Assembly: GCA_002887195.1 (NCBI GenBank)
Contig: PJAB01001773.1
Coordinates: 1-12,282 of the forward strand
DNA length: 12,282 nucleotides
Source of the DNA: Chrysochromulina parva
Lineage: Eukaryota; Haptophyta; Prymnesiales; Chrysochromulinaceae
Reading direction: 5' to 3'
In this document: positions 8,201 through 12,282 of the stretch, piece by piece
Numbering within the stretch: the first letter of the stretch is position 1
How the letters are laid out: each line of letters starts with the position of its first letter
Notes under the pieces: generated by a model
Database searches by the model: none
Told to the model about the DNA's origin: nothing
Seen by the model: only the letters and a program-made list of their open reading frames with translations
Translations under genes and position numbers: made by a program

Positions 8201-11200
8201 GCCGGTGCTCTAGGAAGGATCGCACATACTGGGCCGTCTGCAGCATCGCCTTGCCCCCGGACGAAAGAACTTCCCCCGTTGTGGGCACCTGCAACACCCA
8301 GCCACTCTCGCTAGGCGAGCCCTCGGAGGCGCCCGGACCCGCGCCATGGCCGAGACCGCCGGTGCGCGCCGCATGGCCGAGGACGGCGAGAACAGCGCGG
8401 CCGATGCTGTGCTCGTGCGTGAACGTGTGCAGGCGCGAGGCGCCTTCAGGCAGCAGCACCCGGCACAAGAACGTGGGCGGCAGCGGCTCGCCGCTGTTGG
8501 CCACCTCGGCCGCAAGTGCGCCGCCCATTGTCTTGGAATGGCGCAGCCTCCGGTAGAGATGCTCAGCTTGGGTCTCATCGATCAGGCAGCGCGCCTTTGA
8601 GGGCCAATCTTGCGCCTCCTGCTCGGCGATCACCGGAGCGAGCTTACGCGACGGGAGGACGAAATCTCGCGAGGTCTCACCCACGAGCTCGGAGGTGAGC
8701 TCACCCGACAGCTGGCCCTTCTTGATGTGAACGTACATCAGGCGAGCGAGCAGAACAATCAGCTTTCGAGCGCCTGCATCCTCGGCGAGGCTGAGCGACG
8801 AGAGCTCGGCATACGAGATAACGCCCACATACGCGGGCGTCGCGCCGAGCACGTCCGCCTCGCGCCCCCCTCCCTGGAAGAGGGGAACGTAGCCGAGCGC
8901 CGTGCCCGGGCGCAGCGTGCGCGTCACGGGCGCCTGGGTGCCGTCATGGGCACGGGCACCGACAGGACGATGGTGCACCTCAAGAGAGCCTTCGAGCAGG
9001 AGGGCCACGAAGCTCGCCTCTTCCCCCGCCTTGAGGAGCGGCGAGCCCACGCCGAGGCGCACGACCGCGAGGGCGCGGGAGAGCAGCGCGAGCTCCGAGA
9101 GGCTGAGCTCGCCGCGCATCCAGTCCGCCTTGCGCTCCGCCAGGCGCAGCAGGCGCAGCGCCTGGGCGGTGGGCGTGGGCGAGGGCAGGAGATTGCGAAG
9201 GAGATTGCGAAGCATGGGCACCGTGCTGCCACCGCCTGCCGCCGCCGCAAGCTCGGCTTCTCGCTCGTCCCTGTTTAGGGCATCTCCCTCGCTGTGGAAC
9301 AGGCTTGCACTCCCACCAAGGGGCCTGGAGGGGCTCCGCCCCCCTCGTCGCTCGTCTTTCGGGAAGGAGCTTGCACTCACACGCCCGGCGGCACAGTCGG
9401 CGCCTCCGAGCTCCAGGTGTGCGTGGGTCACGGCCGTGGTACGCATCCGCACTATGAATGTTTCGAGGGGCAGGCAGGCCGCACGCTGCGAGGCGCCAGA
9501 TGAGTGGAATCTCTGCACGAGCAACGACGCCGAGAGCGGCTGCTCGTCACTCCCACTGTGAACATTCCCAGGCGGCTCGTCACTCCCAGGACGGTCGGCC
9601 CCGGCGGGAATGGACACGTCACTCCCACTGTGAACATTCCCAGGGCGGTCGGCCCCGGCGGGAATGGACATGTCATCGGCGGGCGCGGCGGCGGCAGCAG
9701 CGTCGGCGTAGGCGGCGGCCATCGCACCGAGGAGCGTGTGGGCGAGGGCTGGTGTCTTGGATGCGATGCGGGGCAAGTCGGCCAACGAGAGCATGCCCAC
9801 TATCCCGTCCTCAAGAGCGACGATGTCACTCAGTCGCGCTGGTGCCGTTGAGAAGAGAGCAGCCTCGCCTACGAACTCCGTCGCACCGCGCACCACTAGC
9901 TCCCCGCTGTCAGCTTGGCCGAACTCAGCACACGAGCCCGAGAGTATAAGCCCCACCCACATTGCCGCCTCACCCTGTGCAAAGAGCACCTCGCCTGCGA
10001 GGAAGGGCGCCGCGGCAAGCGCCGTCGTGAGCGCCTGGGTGAGCTCCGGGCTGAGGGTACTGAGCCAGCCGCCGCCGGCGGCCATGCCGCCGCCGGCCAT
10101 GCCACCCGCCATGCCACCCGCCATGCCGCCCGCCATGCCGTGACCGATCTGAAGACCGATGAGATACTCAAGCACCTTCTCCGACGTGAGCGAGGTAGGC
10201 AAGGACGAGTACGTGCGCACAAGCGCGTCGACCCCTCTGCGCGCCGAGGTGATGGGCACGAGGGGTGGTGATGTCGTGGGCAAGCTGACAATCGCATTGG
10301 TCGACGACATCGGGGAGGCGCTCACGTCGGGAGCTTTGATTGAGCGCGGTGCTCGCGTCGCGTCGGGCTCGTTGGACGATTTGGACAGCTTGACCTGCTC
10401 ACAGAGGCGGGAGGGCGGCGAGCGCAAGGATGGGCTCACTTGATGGATCAAGCAGGTACTAGGCAGGAATGGACCTGGCAGCGCCTCACCTTGGGGGTAC
10501 CTGAGGTGCGGCGCGAGGGGTCGTCGAGGTCCTTGCGCCGGGTGGACGCTTTCGATGCCTTGCGCAGCAGTGACTCCTGCTTCTTGAGGTCCAAAGGTGT
10601 ATTGGCGTCCCACCCTTGCTGCGCCTGCTTGGCAAGCAACTCACGCACGCCATGCTGTCGCTGCTGCTCACTTACGCGCGAGAAGTCGATGCCATCGGAC
10701 TCAAACTGCTTCTCGAGCGCGGCATTTGCGAGCTGCGTGTTCAGCTTCGTCGCGAGCGTTGGATTGGACTTCTTGAGCCGCTCGAGCTGTGTGAACGGCA
10801 CGACTGCGAGATACCCGTCCTCGGATGCCACAACCGACACGTTCCGCGTACCGCCCGAGAATAGGCTCATCTCGCCGATGATGTCGCCAATGCCACGCAA
10901 CGCGCCCACTGGCACATCACCGATCATCGGCGTGAGGACGCCCTTTAGCAGCACGCCGAAAAAGGTGGCCGGCTCGCCTTGAAGAAGGACCGTCTCGCCC
11001 TCCTTGAAGTAGAGAATGGTGAGCTCGTGCACGAGGTCGAGCAGTTGTTGGAAGTCGAAGTCCCTAAAGTACTTGCTGCACTCCTGCGTCTTTGCGAGCA
11101 GCTCGATGGCCTGCAGGCGGCAAAGGATGGGATGTGTGACATTAGCCATCATCGAGGGACGAGGGAGCAGCACTGAAGCCCACCTGCTCTTCGGACACGT

Positions 11201-11237
11201 CGCTCATCTCGGCTGAGAGCGGCATTACGAGCGGCAT
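5284..11237 (-). CDS. Class I phosphoinositide 3-kinase fused to three cyclic-nucleotide-binding domains (four exons, 1906 aa)
   Basis: Exons 11237-11184, 11110-10490, 10394-6591 and 6525-5284 (TAG), all joined in phase 0. Domain order: CNB1 (about 30-140), CNB2 (about 336-450), CNB3 (about 650-780), an ABD-like region (about 864-965, with YVRSFLEHRRVPILRL), Ras-binding domain (about 1046-1135, MVLKFLGVNEYLV), Pro-rich linker (1140-1160), C2 (about 1180-1355, ALYHGGVPLC and NPQWNEWL), helical/PIK domain (about 1386-1540, ILWTHRHF, VQVLKYE) and lipid kinase (about 1600-1906). Catalytic residues are intact: ATP-binding K1648 (IFKCGDDLRQD), GDRHNDN at 1761-1767 and DFG at 1780-1782. The activation loop KSKFGIRRERAPF (1789-1801) has the basic boxes of class I enzymes, which make PI(3,4,5)P3 from PI(4,5)P2. 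The N-terminal CNB fusion is not part of any class I architecture I know; it suggests cAMP or cGMP control of the kinase. Start choice among three in-frame ATGs (11237, 11225, 11207) is uncertain. Confidence 0.85.
6507..6530. repeat. 24-bp perfect direct repeat, copy at the 3' splice junction
   Basis: The + strand 24-mer from GCGCCTCATA to GAGCACCTGCA is identical at 6507-6530 and 6572-6595, offset 65 bp, equal to the intron length. This copy spans the acceptor AG and the first codons of exon 4 (VLKYEA). Confidence 0.95.
6526..6590 (-). other. Intron 3 of the PI3K gene (65 nt, phase 0), flanked by a 24-bp direct repeat
   Basis: Donor GTGCAG|GTGCTC (G at 6590); acceptor ATTGCATGCAG|GTGCTC (last G at 6526). 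CTGAT about 22 nt upstream of the acceptor can serve as branch site. Splicing restores LQLVQ|VLKYEARHDS, the conserved helical-domain motif, and switches to the frame of the kinase domain. The first 20 nt of the intron plus four exon bases repeat at the downstream junction (6572-6595 and 6507-6530). Confidence 0.88.
6572..6595. repeat. 24-bp perfect direct repeat, copy at the 5' splice junction
   Basis: Partner of the repeat at 6507-6530. This copy spans the end of exon 3 (…TGCAG) and the first 19 nt of the intron, so the intron's 5' end would encode VLKYEA if retained. Confidence 0.95.
9044..9389 (-). other. Linker between CNB2 and CNB3 (part), low complexity
   Basis: Residues about 561-676 of the fusion protein begin with Ser/Arg/Gly-rich sequence of no recognisable fold and enter CNB3 at about residue 650 (SLSELALLSRALAVVRLG). 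There is no in-frame stop, and the surrounding domains are in the same frame, so this is coding and not an intron. Confidence 0.5.
9546..9668 (-). repeat. Coding minisatellite in the PI3K fusion protein
   Basis: Encodes residues 468-508, where SIPAGADRPG occurs twice (468-477, 486-495) and GNVHSGSD twice (477-484, 501-508). At DNA level, a CGGTCGGCCCCGGCGGGAAT block and a CACTCCCACTGTGAACATTC block each occur twice, almost perfectly. It lies between CNB2 and CNB3, keeps the frame and probably varies in copy number. Confidence 0.8.
10065..10136 (-). repeat. 12-bp coding repeat, Met-Ala-Gly-Gly units
   Basis: Residues 312-335 of the fusion protein are four MAGG units followed by a degenerate GGMAAGGG. 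DNA units are near-identical 12-mers (GCCATGCCACCC type on the + strand). The tract precedes CNB2 and is likely a flexible linker. Confidence 0.8.
10395..10489 (-). other. Intron 2 of the PI3K gene (95 nt, phase 0)
   Basis: Donor CCCAAG|GTGAGG (G at 10489); acceptor CCTCTGTGAGCAG|GTC (last G at 10395) after a pyrimidine-rich stretch. Splicing joins TSGTPK to VKLSKSSNEP and moves from the exon 2 frame to the exon 3 frame, which then stays open for 1268 codons. Without splicing, exon 2 would end at a TAG at 10448-10450. Confidence 0.85.
10490..11110 (-). other. Exon 2: first cyclic-nucleotide-binding domain (CNB1) and basic linker
   Basis: Exon 2 encodes residues 19-225. CNB1 shows FKEGETVLLQGEPATFFGVLLKG, the usual first half of the CNB beta-barrel, and a phosphate-binding cassette IIGEMSLFSGGTRNVSV with G97, E98 and R107. 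The Glu-Arg spacing of nine equals that of PKA regulatory subunits. Glu and Arg contact the ribose and cyclic phosphate, so this site is predicted to bind cAMP or cGMP. A Lys/Arg/Gln-rich segment (about 150-225) follows. Confidence 0.8.
11111..11183 (-). other. Intron 1 of the PI3K gene (73 nt, phase 0)
   Basis: Donor GAAGAGCAG|GTGGGC (G at 11183); acceptor ATCCTTTGCCGCCTGCAG|GCC (last G at 11111) with a good pyrimidine tract and a GCTAATG branch-like site. It joins MSDVSEEQ to AIELLAKTQ. Alternative: no intron and a start at the ATGATG at 11152-11147, which gives MMANVTHPILCRLQAIELL. I prefer the intron because of the strong splice signals and the acidic MSDVSEEQ terminus. Confidence 0.65.
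11217..11237. repeat. 12-bp duplication at the PI3K start codon
   Basis: GAGCGGCAT on the + strand occurs at 11217-11225 and 11229-11237, so the minus strand reads ATGCCGCTC twice and gives MPLVMPLSAEM. It supplies two alternative in-frame starts before the ATG at 11207. Confidence 0.7.
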
Positions 11238-11502
11238 TGAAGTCGTGTGAACGACAAGGGCCGTCCAATCGTTGACAAGGGAAGACAAGGCAAGTCAAGA
11301 GTCAAGTCAGTCTTTACAAGTCAAATCGTCGCGGTCGAGTAAACCTCTCCTCTCCCAAAATTGCTCGCAAAAATGATGACGATGAGGTGTGAAGAGATGG
11401 GCTGTGAAACGTGTTCATAGGACTTTTCGCGCGACCCTGTCGGCTTCGTGCCCTGCGGAGCAGCGGGAGGTGGTGGTTCATCAGGTGGCCTGAATTCCTA
11501 TA
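11238..11502. promoter_or_regulatory. Divergent intergenic region between PI3K (-) and helicase (+)
   Basis: 265 bp carry the 5' regions of two diverging genes. The segment 11274-11326 is rich in CAAGTCAA/GACAAGG words (GTCAAG-type units at irregular spacing). CCTATA stands just before the helicase ATG (11496-11501), too close to act as a TATA box for that start. No other clear signal is visible. Confidence 0.45.

Positions 11503-12282
<780 letters not shown>

Noticed and set aside
8900..9561. Long + strand ORFs antisense to the PI3K exon 3
   Set aside because: The opposite strand encodes CNB3 and the flanking linkers in a frame continuous with the kinase; the antisense ORFs show no family features.
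11147..11173. ATGATG (or GTG) start of the PI3K gene inside intron 1
   Set aside because: Possible, but the strong CTGCAG|G acceptor just downstream and the GAGCAG|GTGGGC donor upstream make a spliced MSDVSEEQ start more likely. Kept as an alternative.

Overview
The window looks like nuclear DNA of a GC-rich eukaryotic alga with a complex (secondary) plastid. A haptophyte such as a prymnesiophyte is my best guess, but I cannot prove the lineage from sequence. Evidence for a eukaryote: four short GT-AG spliceosomal introns (65, 73, 93 and 95 nt), a class I phosphoinositide 3-kinase, long low-complexity coding tracts and a (AGC)n repeat. Evidence for a complex plastid: one protein has an ER-type signal followed by a twin-arginine lumen signal, and the plastid-type helicase at the right edge starts with a short hydrophobic signal-like segment followed by an Arg/Ser-rich stretch.

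Layout. 1-1040 (+): broken, 5'-truncated 3' end of what looks like a non-LTR retrotransposon ORF (HN/zinc-knuckle remnant plus a restriction-like endonuclease type C-terminus), followed by a 9-bp tandem repeat. 1041-2218: about 1.2 kb with no convincing gene, containing a hairpin, an A10 run and GC-rich short repeats. 2219-3031 (-): a two-exon gene for a 239-aa predicted thylakoid-lumen protein. 3032-3163: compact head-to-head promoter. 3164-4675 (+): a 503-aa TPR protein with a complete carboxylate clamp (Hsp90/Hsp70 EEVD binding). 4676-5283: convergent 3' intergenic region with a duplicated 31-bp motif. 5284-11237 (-): a four-exon gene for a 1906-aa protein in which three cyclic-nucleotide-binding (CNB) domains are fused in front of a full class I PI3K core (ABD-like, RBD, C2, helical, lipid kinase). 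11238-11502: divergent intergenic region with CAAGTC-type repeats. 11503-12282 (+): 5' part of an ISE2/cyanobacterial-type Ski2-like RNA helicase, cut by the window edge inside a poly-serine (AGC)n tract.

The best candidate for an undescribed system is the CNB-PI3K fusion: a single polypeptide that could couple a cyclic nucleotide signal directly to 3-phosphoinositide synthesis. The 65-nt intron in its helical domain carries at its 5' end a 24-bp perfect copy of the sequence spanning its own 3' splice site, which is the mark of a recently gained intron. The plastid genes (lumen protein, helicase) and signalling/chaperone genes (PI3K, TPR protein) are interleaved and show no operon-like functional link beyond two head-to-head promoter arrangements. 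All gene models are from reading the sequence; no transcript or database evidence was available.
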